A stretch of DNA of 12,794 nt from CAYXWM01 sp964468805 (GTDB taxonomy: Bacteria > Bacillota > Clostridia > Lachnospirales > WRBF01): the NCBI GenBank assembly GCA_964468805.1, contig CAYXWM010000067.1, positions 1 to 12,794 on the forward strand, read 5' to 3'. Numbering within the stretch: position 1 is the first letter of the stretch; each line of letters begins with the position of its first letter. Below, piece after piece: positions 12,703 through 12,794 of the stretch. The notes under the pieces are model-generated. The model had not been told where the DNA came from. It worked only from the letters and a program-made list of their open reading frames with translations, and did no database searches. Position numbers and translations under genes: made by a program.

Positions 12703-12794
12703 GTTAATAAGATTATTGCTGTGAAAACTAATTCTTAAGCCAGCGAAAAACACCATAGCAAATAAGCCCACAAAAGTGTGCTTAAAAAAATATG
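12703..12794 (+). repeat. Degenerate third copy of the dispersed repeat
   Basis: Bases 12724-12762 align without gaps to 710-748: AAAACTAATT, AAGC, CGAAAAACA and GCAAA match in register. In the copy-1 frame it reads VNKIIAVKTNS, a stop, ASEKHHSK, a stop, then AHKSVLKKI, against KATKTNYEADEKHGCKN in copy 1. It continues past the window edge and is clearly not functional as a coding frame. Confidence 0.55.

Noticed and set aside
12450..12707. 85-codon plus-strand frame opposite the antitoxin
   Set aside because: It lies antisense to a well-supported DinJ gene and its promoter; its composition is not protein-like.
12764..12783. Hairpin AAGCCCAC...GTGTGCTT followed by seven A
   Set aside because: The A-run is on the wrong side for a plus-strand terminator, and on the minus strand the T-run precedes the stem; there is also one mismatch.

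Overview
The window looks like an accessory, decaying stretch of a low-GC Gram-positive genome, most likely an anaerobic Clostridia-type Bacillota. The signs are AT-rich DNA, strong AGGAGG-type ribosome sites, GTG and TTG starts, lipoboxes, and families typical of gut clostridia (cysteine-rich KTR proteins, DUF3795, TipAS-type MerR, RelE/DinJ).

Layout. (1) 1-610: two broken copies of a small zinc-ribbon-like KTR gene, the second run into a CPBP membrane protease lacking its N-terminus. (2) 611-3545: a compact plus-strand operon (TetR regulator, eight-helix membrane protein, flavodoxin, exported FMN-binding protein with a flavinylation motif). It has a sharp promoter and a palindromic operator, and lies between two directly repeated sequences of about 68 bp. 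(3) 3533-4022: a DUF3795 remnant and an intact KTR gene with promoter and terminator. (4) 4078-5340: debris comprising a truncated minus-strand protein, a 36-codon remnant, and an IS256-type transposase tail split by a 164-bp fold-back element with a clear TA duplication. (5) 5530-9134, minus strand: a TPR lipoprotein pseudogene with three lesions, a large SLH/WG-like lipoprotein whose signal peptide is encoded by a 9-bp tandem array interrupted by an assembly gap, and a 75-residue protein of unknown function. (6) 9434-11090, minus strand: a prophage remnant in which the first quarter of a portal gene, a scrap of the portal C-terminal part, a repeat-bearing tail-like piece and a six-blade Kelch protein are run together by deletions. 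(7) 11120-12670, minus strand: a TipAL-like MerR regulator with an internal start for a TipAS-like short form, and a DinJ/RelE toxin-antitoxin pair. (8) 12703-12794: a degenerate third copy of the repeat that flanks the TetR operon.

The operon in (2) is the only apparently intact multi-gene system. It reads as a regulated flavin redox module: a cytosolic FMN carrier, a membrane partner and an exported, covalently flavinylated carrier. The most unusual single feature is the 9-bp array encoding the hydrophobic core of a lipoprotein signal peptide, which is a plausible contingency locus. Much of the rest records transposition, deletion and point decay.
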